DNA from: Catenulispora pinisilvae | GTDB lineage: Bacteria > Actinomycetota > Actinomycetes > Streptomycetales > Catenulisporaceae | Direction: 5' to 3' | Assembly: GCF_015356865.1 (NCBI RefSeq) | Contig: NZ_JAAFZA010000018.1 | Location: forward strand, 1-64,000 | Length of the DNA: 64,000 bases | Shown: one piece after another, positions 1 to 7,376 of the stretch | Layout of the letters: each line of letters starts with the position of its first letter | Numbering within the stretch: position 1 is the first letter of the stretch | Translations under genes and position numbers: made by a program | Notes under the pieces: generated by a model | What the model was told of the DNA's origin: nothing | The model's database searches: none | The model's input: only the letters and a program-made list of their open reading frames with translations

Positions 1-2
1 AT

Positions 3-107
3 GAGCGCCTTCCGGAGAATCACGAGGCGATGGTCACGATCAGCATGATCATGTTGATGGCGCGTCGCCTCGCCAGGCCACGCACGGTGCTATCACGCGC
101 AGCCTGA
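3..107 (+). pseudogene. C-terminal tail of an IS5-like transposase (cut by window edge)
   Basis: An open frame enters from the left edge and stops with TGA at 105-107. Its 34 residues include NHEAMVTISMIMLMARRLAR, which resembles the last helix of actinobacterial IS5-type DDE transposases (H-E-A-M-V then a hydrophobic stretch ending M-A/T-R-R-L-A). No terminal inverted repeat is visible before the next gene. It may be the end of an intact transposase lying outside the window or a remnant; the window cannot decide. The family call rests on this short motif only. Confidence 0.5.
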
Positions 108-142
108 CGGGATCTCGGACAGCCTCTCAGTCGCTCAACCGC

Positions 143-1552
143 TCAGCCCTGGCTCGTCGCACCGTGCACAGCCCGATGCACCGGATCCAGGGCCGGAATC
201 ACCGGCGGCGGAAGCGGCGCGGCGCCGAGCGTCGTCGTACCCGGCCGCGCCGTCCCCATCAGCCCATTGCGATACGCCGCCACCGCCTCGCGCGTCCGCC
301 CCTGCCGGTCGAGCAGATCGCCGAGCAGGCGCGAGGTGTCGGCCAGGTCGCCGGTGACATCGGCATCCTGCTGAAGCTCGATCGCCGTGCGATAGTGCCG
401 CTCCGCCGCCGCCGCGTCCTCGGCGCCCTCGCTGATCAGGCCCAGCAGCCGATGCGCCGCGGCGGCGTGCACCGCGCCGTGCCCCGGACCGAGGTCGGCC
501 ACCAGCCGGGTCAGCAGCTCCCCGGCTTCGGCGGCGTGCCCCAGGCGCCAGCGGACGTCCGCTAGCTCGACCTCGACCTGCACGGCGTAGAACGCGGCGT
601 CCGCGGCGCGCAGCATGTTCGCGGCCGTACGCAGCTCGATCTCGGCGTCCGCGAGGCGTTCGTGCTGGGCGTACAGGTAGCCGCGCATCCAATGGCACTG
701 CGCGAGTTCGGCGCGTATCTCCCACTGCTGATACACGTCCTGCGCCTTGACCAGCGCGGCCTCGGCCTCGTCGAACCGGCCGCCGGCGGCCAGGGTCCGG
801 GCGACCGAGCGGTGCAGCGTGGCGACCGCGACCGGATCGGCGACGCGGGCCGCCAGATCCAGGGCGAGCGTCGCGGCCTTCGTGGCCCGCTCCAGCGCGC
901 CCAACTCCAGGTAGGGGCCGATGACCGCGGCGTACAGCAGCACCAGCGAAGCCGGATCCGGCAGCCCGCCGCCGTTCAGCTCGCTGATAGTGCTCTCCAG
1001 TAGATAGCAGGAGTAGCGGACGTCGCCTTCGAGGTAGTGCGCGGTCGCGCGGCCGCGGATGGCGCGCACCCGCGACAACAGCGGCTGATCGGCCAACAGC
1101 GCCTCGGCCTGCTCGAACTGGTCCCGGCCGGCGGTCAGCTCGCCCCGGCGGAGCAGGAACGAGCCGAGCGTGACGCGTACCTCGGCGACCAGATCGGGGA
1201 CGTCGTTGCGCGCGGCCCGATCCAGCAGGTCGGCCAACAGCGCCTCGGCTTCGGCGGCACGGCCGTCGTCGGCCGCCGCGTTCGCCTCCACCAAGCCCTC
1301 GCGGATCTCCGCCCGCAGCCCCGCGGGTATGCCGGTCGCCAGTTCCTCATAGCTGACCGCCAATCGCTCGGCGAAGTAGCGCAGCGCCGCCTCCGACGCA
1401 CGGGCCTTGCCGGCTTCCAACGTGGAGACATAGGCCGCGGTGTATCCGGGTTCCGCCAAAGCACGCTGGGTCAGGCCGCGCCGCGTGCGCAGTTCCTGAA
1501 GGCGGGTCCCGATCTGGCCTTGCGTCTGTTGGCCGTCGCCGGACAGGGGCAT
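143..1552 (-). CDS. XRE-type HTH regulator with TPR-like C-terminus
   Basis: This 469-residue protein carries an N-terminal XRE/Cro helix-turn-helix (about residues 14-75, with LTQRALAEPGYTAAYVSTLE as the recognition core), followed by roughly 350 residues of Ala/Leu/Glu-rich helical hairpins that read as TPR repeats (for example AEAEALLADLLDRAA and DAEIELRTAANMLRAA). I chose the ATG at 1552 because a purine-rich site (AAGGAAGAGGGGGAG) lies just upstream and the HTH then begins near residue 14; an in-frame start further upstream would add 32 unconserved residues. It is divergent from the iminopeptidase-like gene at 1759 across about 200 bp with a near-perfect dyad. HTH-plus-TPR regulators commonly respond to peptides, so control of the peptidase gene is plausible but inferred. 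Confidence 0.85.
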   Translation of the reverse strand: MPLSGDGQQTQGQIGTRLQELRTRRGLTQRALAEPGYTAAYVSTLEAGKARASEAALRYFAERLAVSYEELATGIPAGLRAEIREGLVEANAAADDGRAAEAEALLADLLDRAARNDVPDLVAEVRVTLGSFLLRRGELTAGRDQFEQAEALLADQPLLSRVRAIRGRATAHYLEGDVRYSCYLLESTISELNGGGLPDPASLVLLYAAVIGPYLELGALERATKAATLALDLAARVADPVAVATLHRSVARTLAAGGRFDEAEAALVKAQDVYQQWEIRAELAQCHWMRGYLYAQHERLADAEIELRTAANMLRAADAAFYAVQVEVELADVRWRLGHAAEAGELLTRLVADLGPGHGAVHAAAAHRLLGLISEGAEDAAAAERHYRTAIELQQDADVTGDLADTSRLLGDLLDRQGRTREAVAAYRNGLMGTARPGTTTLGAAPLPPPVIPALDPVHRAVHGATSQG

Positions 1553-1716
1553 CGTGCCGCTCCCCCTCTTCCTTCTCTCAGATCCTGACGGCTCACCTGA
1601 CTGCGAACCACTACAAACCCGGCTGCTCAACGGACTCCTACCACGCACTCCCTACCACGAAGCGGTAGCGGGGGTCTTGCGGCATCCGGCTGAGTGCCCT
1701 AGCTTAACCATCACTC

Positions 1717-1740
1717 TAAATGGAGTTACTGCTTCATTTA
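1717..1740. promoter_or_regulatory. Inverted repeat (candidate operator) between the XRE and peptidase genes
   Basis: TAAATGGAG and CTTCATTTA form 9-bp arms with one mismatch around TTACTG. The dyad sits in an AT-rich patch unlike its surroundings and ends 18 bp before the ATG at 1759. It may bind the XRE regulator encoded by the divergent gene. Confidence 0.5.
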
Positions 1741-1758
1741 ACTAGGGGGTGAGGCACT

Positions 1759-3054
1759 ATGCCATCGGGGATCCGGCTGACCGACCACCTGTTCACGGTT
1801 CCGCTGCACCACGACCGTCCGGGCGGGGAACAGATCGAGGTCTACGCCCGCGAGGTCACCGCGGACGAGACGCGGCCGTGGCTGGTGTATCTCCAGGGCG
1901 GGCCCGGGCACCGTTCGCCTCGGCCACTCCCGGCCGACTTGGCGAGCGGCTGGATCAGCCGCGCGCTGAAGGACTACCGGGTGCTGCTGCTCGACCAGCG
2001 CGGCACCGGGCGTTCCACGCCGGCCACGCGCCAGACGCTGCCGTCGCGCGGGGACGCACGTCAGCAGGCTGAGTACCTCGCGGCGTTCCGGGCGGACTCG
2101 ATCGTGCGGGACGCGGAGTTCATCCGGCGGCGGTTGACCGGCGGCGCTCCTTGGAGCGTGCTGGGGCAGAGCTTCGGCGGATTCTGTGCGGTCAGCTATC
2201 TTTCGACGGCTCCCGAAGGGCTCGCAGAGGTCTTCATCACCGGCGGACTGCCGACGCTAGAAGGGGACGCGGACGACGTCTACCGCGCCGCCTATCCGCG
2301 GATGGAGGACAAGAACGCGTTGTTCTACCACCGGCATCCGGAGGATGTGCAGACGGCGCGCGCGATCGCCGAGCATCTGCGGGAGCACGAGACGGTGCTG
2401 CCGGACGGGACGCTGCTGACGGTCGAGGCGTTTCAGTCGCTCGGGATCGTGCTCGGGACCACCGATGGTGTGGAGAAGCTGCACTATCTGCTGGAAGACG
2501 CGTTCGTGCGGGCGTCGGCCGCGGCGCACCGGCCGGAGCTTTCGGACCGCTTTCAGCAGCAGGTCCAGACGGCGCTGTCGTTTGCCGAACGGCCTCTGTA
2601 CGCGGTGATGCACGAGGCCATTTACGCGCAGGGCTCGGTGGCCACGGCTTGGGCCGCAAGCCGGGTGCGTAAGGAGTTCCCGCGCTTCGATGCCGAGAAG
2701 GTGCTGGTGGAGACCGCGGCTCCGGTGCTGTTCACCGGCGAGACGATCCACCCTTGGCACTTCCGGACGGATCCGGCGTTGCGGCCGCTGCGGGACGTGG
2801 CCGAGGTGATTGCCGGGCGCGAGGATTGGGGGCCGCTATATGACGTCGGCGTGTTGGCGGGGAACAACGTGCCGGTGTTCGCGACGGTCTATACGGACGA
2901 TCTGTACGTCGACACCAAGCATTCGCTCGCGACCGCCGGCGCGATTCGGGGGCTGACTACCCGCGTGACCGATGAGCACGAGCATGACGGCCTCACGACC
3001 AGTGGCACGGATGTGCTCGATCGGTTGCTGGGGATGGCGCGCGAGGCGCGTTGA
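1759..3054 (+). CDS. pip: Proline iminopeptidase-like alpha/beta hydrolase (S33)
   Basis: A 431-residue cytosolic alpha/beta hydrolase without a signal peptide. The oxyanion segment YLQGGPGH is at about 45-51, the strand after it gives DQRGTGRSTP at 79-88, and the nucleophile elbow GQSFGG places the catalytic Ser at 138. Candidate acid and base residues are in YTDDLYVD (about 378-385) and DEHEHDG (about 405-411). The length and GGPG signature fit the S33 proline iminopeptidase family, which removes N-terminal proline from peptides. The ATG at 1759 follows a strong AGGGGGTGAGG site. It is monocistronic and divergent from the XRE/TPR regulator. Substrate specificity is inferred from the family. 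Confidence 0.88.
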   Translation: MPSGIRLTDHLFTVPLHHDRPGGEQIEVYAREVTADETRPWLVYLQGGPGHRSPRPLPADLASGWISRALKDYRVLLLDQRGTGRSTPATRQTLPSRGDARQQAEYLAAFRADSIVRDAEFIRRRLTGGAPWSVLGQSFGGFCAVSYLSTAPEGLAEVFITGGLPTLEGDADDVYRAAYPRMEDKNALFYHRHPEDVQTARAIAEHLREHETVLPDGTLLTVEAFQSLGIVLGTTDGVEKLHYLLEDAFVRASAAAHRPELSDRFQQQVQTALSFAERPLYAVMHEAIYAQGSVATAWAASRVRKEFPRFDAEKVLVETAAPVLFTGETIHPWHFRTDPALRPLRDVAEVIAGREDWGPLYDVGVLAGNNVPVFATVYTDDLYVDTKHSLATAGAIRGLTTRVTDEHEHDGLTTSGTDVLDRLLGMAREAR

Positions 3055-3089
3055 GCGTTCGCTTCGCGGGCTGACTGTTCGCTGCACGC

Positions 3090-3115
3090 TTGCACTTCAC
3101 ACTTGCACTTCACAC
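3090..3115 (+). repeat. Two direct copies of a 13-bp unit
   Basis: TTGCACTTCACAC occurs twice head to tail, starting 35 bp after the stop codon of the iminopeptidase gene. Shorter echoes (CTTCACAC, TTCGC) continue to about 3158, making most of this 133-bp spacer degenerate repeat. Confidence 0.85.
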
Positions 3116-3187
3116 TCGCGCTGCGCAATTCGCCTCATAGCTCGCTTCACACTTCGCTCCCCATCGACTTCGTTTCGAGGTAAACGC

Positions 3188-3991
3188 ATGCCTTCTGGAG
3201 CTTTTCGCGGCAATCTCAGAACCCGAATAGGCGCGGTCAGCGCGGCCGCCGCCGTGACCGTGGTGGCTGCTGGCGCTGCTGTCGTGCTGCCCGCCGGCAG
3301 TGCTCAGGCGGCGCAGTGTTGGTACGGGTCCTGCTTCAGCTATGTCACCGGTCGGCAGGACACGAATACGACCGGTGCTTCAGTGACGATGGCGCAGGAA
3401 GCGCCTGGGGGCGTCGCGGCCGACGGCCATTCCCTACAAGAGCTTGCTCTACAGACCTCTGGCGGTACGGCTTCCGGGGACACCGTCGAGATCGGGTGGA
3501 GTGTCGATCCGGAGACCAACGGGGACTATCAGCCGCATCTGTTCGTCTATCACTGGATCAACGGTCAGTCGACTTGTTACAACGGCTGCGGATTCGTACA
3601 GGTGTCTTCCACGGTCCGGGCCGGAATGGCTTTGACCCCGGGTACGAGTGGGGCGTTCGCGCTTCGGTACTACGAGGGCAACTGGTGGGCGTACTACAAC
3701 GACGTCGCCTTCGGCTATTTCCCCGGCTCTGAGTGGGGCGGTTCCTTCACCAGCGCCCAGATCGTGTCGGCGTTCGGCGAGGTGGCCGCGGACAAGGCGC
3801 CCAGCTGCACGCAGATGGGCGACGGCGTCTTCGGCAGCCAGGGCGCGGCGGCGTCGTCGATCTCCGGCTACCAGCTCATGGGGTCGGCTGATCAGCCGCA
3901 ATTCACTGTCACGGCCAGCGATCCGGGCTCGTATGACTACGGGTCGGTGACCGGGACGTCTTTCACTCTTGGAGGTCCTGGTGCTTGCTAA
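3188..3991 (+). CDS. Secreted neprosin-like glutamic peptidase (first copy)
   Basis: 267 residues beginning with a Sec signal peptide (hydrophobic core about 15-36, cleavage near SAQAA at 39-42). The remainder matches the neprosin/DUF239 layout known from plants: HSLQELALQ, VEIGWSVDPETNGD, PHLFVYHW, CYNGCGFVQVS, NWWAYYNDVAFGYFPG and FGEV followed by CTQMGDGVFG. Neprosins are G3 glutamic endopeptidases that cut after proline; the two expected catalytic glutamates correspond to E101 (VEIGW) and E198 (FGEV), both present. The start is the ATG at 3188 with GAGG at 3176-3179; the frame is open further upstream but that region is repetitive spacer. The stop overlaps the next, paralogous gene, implying coupled translation. 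The protease activity is inferred from family resemblance. Confidence 0.8.
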   Translation: MPSGAFRGNLRTRIGAVSAAAAVTVVAAGAAVVLPAGSAQAAQCWYGSCFSYVTGRQDTNTTGASVTMAQEAPGGVAADGHSLQELALQTSGGTASGDTVEIGWSVDPETNGDYQPHLFVYHWINGQSTCYNGCGFVQVSSTVRAGMALTPGTSGAFALRYYEGNWWAYYNDVAFGYFPGSEWGGSFTSAQIVSAFGEVAADKAPSCTQMGDGVFGSQGAAASSISGYQLMGSADQPQFTVTASDPGSYDYGSVTGTSFTLGGPGAC

Positions 3992-4817
3992 GTTGCGGGT
4001 CGGGCTTGTCTCGGCGCTGGCTCTGTTCTCGGTGAGTCTGGTCGGCGCTCCGGCCGGCGCCGTCGCGGGCTCGGGTGTGGCCGGGCCCGCGGTGCCCACG
4101 GCGGCGTCGGCCGCGACGAACAGCGGTCCCGTCTGCTGGTACGGCGCGTGTTACGACTACGTCAGCGGACATCAGTGGACGAACACAACCGGCGTCAGCG
4201 TCCAGATGAAGGTCGAGGCGCCGATCGTCAACCCCGCGCAGACCGGCGAGCACAGCTTGCAGGAGATCGCGCTCCAGAACACCGCGCGGACCTCGACCGT
4301 CGAGATCGGCTGGACCGTCGATCCCGAGCTCAACGGCGACGCACGGCCGCACCTGTTCGTCTACCACTGGGTCGACGGTCAGGAGAGCTGCTACAACGGC
4401 TGCGGGTTCGTGCAGGTCTCGCCCTGGATCCGGCCCGGCATGGCGCTGCATCCAAACGAGGCGGCACACTTCGCCATCCGCAACATCGGCGGCGACTGGT
4501 GGGTCTTCTTCCGCGACGAGCCGGTCGGGTACTTCCCGGGCGCGTTGTGGAACGGGACGTATCAGAGCGCGCAGTTGGTGTCGGTGTTCGGCGAGGTGGC
4601 CGAGAACACCACCGACACCCCGAGCTGCACGCAGATGGGCGACGGCCGGTTCGGGAGCAGCGGCGGCTCGTCCTGGATACGGGACTACCGCATCGCCGGG
4701 ACGACCGACGCGCCGGACCTGGCGGTCAGCGCCACCAGCCCGAGCCGGTATGACGCCGGTCAGGTGACGGCGACTTCGTTCCGGCTCGGCGGGCCCGGGA
4801 CCGGTGCTTGCGGCTGA
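3981..4817 (+). CDS. Secreted neprosin-like glutamic peptidase (second copy)
   Basis: A 278-residue paralogue of the preceding protein. The signal peptide core is about 8-30, followed by a Pro/Ala-rich linker, then the same ordered motifs: CWYGACYDYVSG, HSLQEIALQN, VEIGWTVDPELNGD, PHLFVYHW, CYNGCGFVQVS, DWWVFFRDEPVGYFPG and FGEV-CTQMGDG. The candidate catalytic glutamates are E108 and E205. I chose GTG 3981 because GGAGG at 3971-3975 precedes it by five bases and it overlaps the upstream stop by 11 bp. The pair is a tandem duplication now clearly diverged. Whether the two enzymes differ in substrate or act together cannot be seen. Confidence 0.8.
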   Translation: MLAKLRVGLVSALALFSVSLVGAPAGAVAGSGVAGPAVPTAASAATNSGPVCWYGACYDYVSGHQWTNTTGVSVQMKVEAPIVNPAQTGEHSLQEIALQNTARTSTVEIGWTVDPELNGDARPHLFVYHWVDGQESCYNGCGFVQVSPWIRPGMALHPNEAAHFAIRNIGGDWWVFFRDEPVGYFPGALWNGTYQSAQLVSVFGEVAENTTDTPSCTQMGDGRFGSSGGSSWIRDYRIAGTTDAPDLAVSATSPSRYDAGQVTATSFRLGGPGTGACG

Positions 4818-4916
4818 GGCGGTTTTCTAAGACGCCTTTCACGCCGCCCACAGCCGAAGCAAATGAAGGGATCACAGCCTGGAGGGACAGTCAGCTCACG
4901 AAGGGGATTGTTCAGT

Positions 4917-5831
4917 ATGAACGACTTCTACCCCAGCGACACGCAGCACGATGGCTCCGAGAGCGGCGGTCCGTCGGGCGGTGCGGCTCCAAGACATGGC
5001 TTCTTCTCACGCAGGCGGAACGTGGTCGTCTGCGCGGGCGTCGCAGTGCTCGCGGTGGCCGGGATCGCGACCGGCGTCGCTGTGACCTCCGGGTCGTCGG
5101 GCAGTTCGACGGCTGCCTCCAGCGGTCAGAATCAGCCGCCCGGCGGCGGTGCGGGCGGTGCCGGTGGTGCTGGCGGTGCTGGCGGTGCTGGTACTTCCGG
5201 CGGCGCTTCCGGCGCTTCCGGCGCTTCCGGCGCTTCCGGCGCTTCCGGCGGTGCCGGCGGTGCCGGCGGCGGCCAAGGATCCAACGCCCGCTCGACCAAC
5301 GAACCGGGCGGCACCTCCGGCACCGTCAGCAGCGTGTCCGGCTCCGGCTTCACCGTCACCACGACCGTCGGCTCGCAGCTCACCGTCACCGGGAGCCAGA
5401 CCACCGGCTACCAGGACGCGACGAGCGGTACCAGCACCGCCGCCTCGGCGAACGCCGTCACGGCCGGCGCGGGAGTCCTGGTACTCGGCACCGTCGACGG
5501 CACCACGATCACCGCGACCCAGGTCACCGTCGAGCCCAAGGGCAGTCCCTACACCACGGCCTCGTCGGACGTCACCGCGATGCAGCGCGGGCAGCAGAAC
5601 ACGTCGAAGACCTACGGCACGATCCCCACCGACTACACCGAGGGTCAGGGCACGATCGTCGACGCCGCCACGGCCGACCAGGCGGTCGCCGCGGCGCTGG
5701 CCAAGTACCCGGGCGGACTGGTGGACCGGGTGGTCAAGCTGCCTGACGGGGACTACGAGGTGCACGACATCGGGACCTCCATGCACCACATCTTCGAGGA
5801 CTCGAGCTTTCAGGTGATCGGAGCCGACTAA
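4917..5831 (+). CDS. Membrane-anchored low-complexity protein with DUF5666-like and PepSY-like regions
   Basis: 304 residues. A short acidic cytoplasmic segment with RRR is followed by one membrane helix (about 34-57). Next comes a linker of Gly-Gly-Ala then Gly-Ala-Ser repeats (about 75-125), a beta-rich region around GTSGTVSSVSGSGFTVTTT ending ITATQVTVEP that resembles DUF5666, and a C-terminal stretch (ATADQAVAAALAKYPGGLVD through GDYEVHDIG) resembling a PepSY motif. The ATG at 4917 has AAGGGGA nine bases upstream; an earlier in-frame ATG at 4863 lacks an obvious site. DUF5666 and PepSY regions are usually extracellular binding or inhibitory modules, so this is probably a cell-surface protein. 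No function is assigned. Confidence 0.72.
   Translation: MNDFYPSDTQHDGSESGGPSGGAAPRHGFFSRRRNVVVCAGVAVLAVAGIATGVAVTSGSSGSSTAASSGQNQPPGGGAGGAGGAGGAGGAGTSGGASGASGASGASGASGGAGGAGGGQGSNARSTNEPGGTSGTVSSVSGSGFTVTTTVGSQLTVTGSQTTGYQDATSGTSTAASANAVTAGAGVLVLGTVDGTTITATQVTVEPKGSPYTTASSDVTAMQRGQQNTSKTYGTIPTDYTEGQGTIVDAATADQAVAAALAKYPGGLVDRVVKLPDGDYEVHDIGTSMHHIFEDSSFQVIGAD
5149..5246 (+). repeat. Nine-base coding microsatellite (Gly-Gly-Ala / Gly-Ala-Ser)
   Basis: Five perfect copies of GGCGCTTCC occupy 5202-5246, preceded by imperfect GGCGGTGCT units from about 5149. Units are multiples of three, so copy number can change without breaking the frame. This is a likely slippage site that varies linker length in the surface protein. 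Confidence 0.9.
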
Positions 5832-5946
5832 TGCCGTGGCAGGCAACGTTCGCCCCGTCCGGCGGGCAGACGTCTCCTGGCTCTGTACTGTCACCCGCGC
5901 GCCTCCCCGGTTGGCGCGCCGCGCCGCGATCGTGTAGCTATCTGCC

Positions 5947-6420
5947 ATGCCTACGCGCCCCGGTGTCGGACCCGCGACACCGTTCGCCGAGTCCTCGCCC
6001 GCCTCGTCGACCGCAGTGTCCGTCATCCTCGTCGGGGGTGGGAAGGCGCAGCTGAACGAGCCCGCCGCGGCCCGCGACCTGTATGTCAGCCCACAGTTCG
6101 CACACCGGCGGGCCCGGGCCGAGGCGAGCGGTGTGCCGTGGTTCGTGGTCAGCGGCCGCTGGGGGCTGCTCGACCCCGACGATCTCCTCGCACCCTATTC
6201 CTTCTCCTTCGCGCAGCAGTCGGTGAACTACCGGCGCGCCTGGGGCCGCTTCGTGGCCGAGCAGCTGTGCCTGGTCAGCTCGCTCGGCCGCGGCGACGTC
6301 GTGGAGATCTGCGCCGGTGCCGCCTACACCTCCGCGCTCACCTCCCCGATCGGGTACCTCGGCGCCCTGATCCGCGGGGAGACAGCGGGCGCGAGCGATT
6401 CAGGGGACGAGTCGCGATAG
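5947..6420 (+). CDS. DUF6884-like protein
   Basis: 157 residues with a flexible N-terminus and a compact core: VSVILVGGGKAQL, ARDLYVSPQFAHRRARAEA, WFVVSGRWGLLDPDDLLAPYSFSF and VVEICAGAAYTSAL. This order (a glycine strand, a D-L-Y-x-S-P-x-F helix, an S-x-x-G-L-L-x-P-x-x-x-x-P-Y segment) fits the DUF6884 family. Most members I recall have a Cys in the first strand (V-G-C-x-K); here it is Gly, which may alter activity. No ribosome-binding site is obvious before the ATG and a TAGCTAT -10-like element lies directly upstream, so the mRNA may be leaderless. It is convergent with the TetR gene. The biochemical role is unknown. Confidence 0.65.
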   Translation: MPTRPGVGPATPFAESSPASSTAVSVILVGGGKAQLNEPAAARDLYVSPQFAHRRARAEASGVPWFVVSGRWGLLDPDDLLAPYSFSFAQQSVNYRRAWGRFVAEQLCLVSSLGRGDVVEICAGAAYTSALTSPIGYLGALIRGETAGASDSGDESR

Positions 6421-6463
6421 CCCGAGGCCGGGCCGCCTCATCGTCGATCTCGCGGGTTTTCCC

Positions 6464-7216
6464 CTACCGCCGCCGAGGTGTCTCCCGCGTCCCGTACTTC
6501 CACCCGGTCATGCACACCTCGAGTTGCTCGTCGTCCAGTGCCGCGGGCGTGAGCGCGGCGTTCCCGTCGGCGGGGCGGGCGCGCAGGCCGTCGAGCAGGA
6601 TGGTGAAGTGGCGGCGCCAGACGTCGGGGTCGGCCGGGGCGGTGAAGTCGACCACGCCGACCGCTGAGATCAGCAGTACGCCCACGTCCGTCGGCACCAC
6701 GTCGGGGCGGAGGTCGCCTTGCGCCTTGGCCTGGTCGATCAGGGCGTACAGGGCCGGCTCGACGGTTTCGCGGACGACTTCTTCCTTGTCCTGCTCGCAC
6801 TGGTCGAGGTACTTCTGGCGGGAGAGCATCAGGTCGCGCAGGGCCTTGTCGCGGCCCTGGGACTCCAGCATCGAGCTCATGAAGTGGATCAGGCCGTCCC
6901 AGGCGCGGGGCAGGGCGAGGGACTCGGCGACGATGTGCTCGATGGACCGGAGCATGTCGTCGAACAGGGCGTCGATCAGGGCGTCGCGGTTGGGGAAGCG
7001 GCGGTAGACGGTGCCGACGCCGAGGCCGGCGGCGTGGGCCACCTCATCGAGTGACGCGTCCAGGCCGCGCTGGGCGAAGACCGCTTTGGCGGTGTCCAAG
7101 ATGAGCTGCCGGTTACGTTCGGCGTCCCGGCGCAGCGGGCGGGCCGCGGGTCCGGTGGGAGGTGCGGGGGCGGTCGCCACCTGGGGTTCGGCCTCCTCGA
7201 TCTTCGTTTTCGTCAC
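6464..7216 (-). CDS. TetR-family transcriptional regulator of the adjacent MFS exporter
   Basis: 250 residues with an N-terminal TetR helix-turn-helix (about 30-85; RQLILDTAKAVFAQRGLDAS then GVGTVYRRFPNRDALIDALF) and a helical ligand-binding C-terminal domain ending in an unusual charged tail. The GTG at 7216 has GGAG about eight bases upstream. It is divergent from the DHA2 exporter gene across about 160 bp with several dyads. This arrangement is typical of a drug-responsive TetR repressor controlling an efflux pump; the inducer is unknown. Confidence 0.88.
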   Translation of the reverse strand: MTKTKIEEAEPQVATAPAPPTGPAARPLRRDAERNRQLILDTAKAVFAQRGLDASLDEVAHAAGLGVGTVYRRFPNRDALIDALFDDMLRSIEHIVAESLALPRAWDGLIHFMSSMLESQGRDKALRDLMLSRQKYLDQCEQDKEEVVRETVEPALYALIDQAKAQGDLRPDVVPTDVGVLLISAVGVVDFTAPADPDVWRRHFTILLDGLRARPADGNAALTPAALDDEQLEVCMTGWKYGTRETPRRR

Positions 7217-7288
7217 TGTTCGCTCCTGCCTCGTGCCGCCTCCCGGCGATCCAGGTGAATCTTAGACGCAGTTAAATGGAACACCGGT

Positions 7289-7345
7289 CTCCATGTGGAG
7301 GCAAGTATTCCACTTGGCTGGTACAGTCGTGTCGAGTAAGTGGAA
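7289..7345. promoter_or_regulatory. Clustered dyads (candidate TetR operators)
   Basis: CTCCA-TG-TGGAG at 7289-7300 and CAAGT-ATTCC-ACTTG at 7302-7316 are perfect inverted repeats. The core TTCCACTT (7308-7315) recurs inverted as AAGTGGAA at 7338-7345. All lie between the divergent TetR gene and the MFS start. Confidence 0.55.
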
Positions 7346-7376
7346 GAGGCTTCTCCGGATGCAGGGGACGAGAACC

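Noticed and set aside
5149-5246. Possible CRISPR array
   Set aside because: Repeats are 9-bp coding units without spacers; no Cas genes exist in the window.
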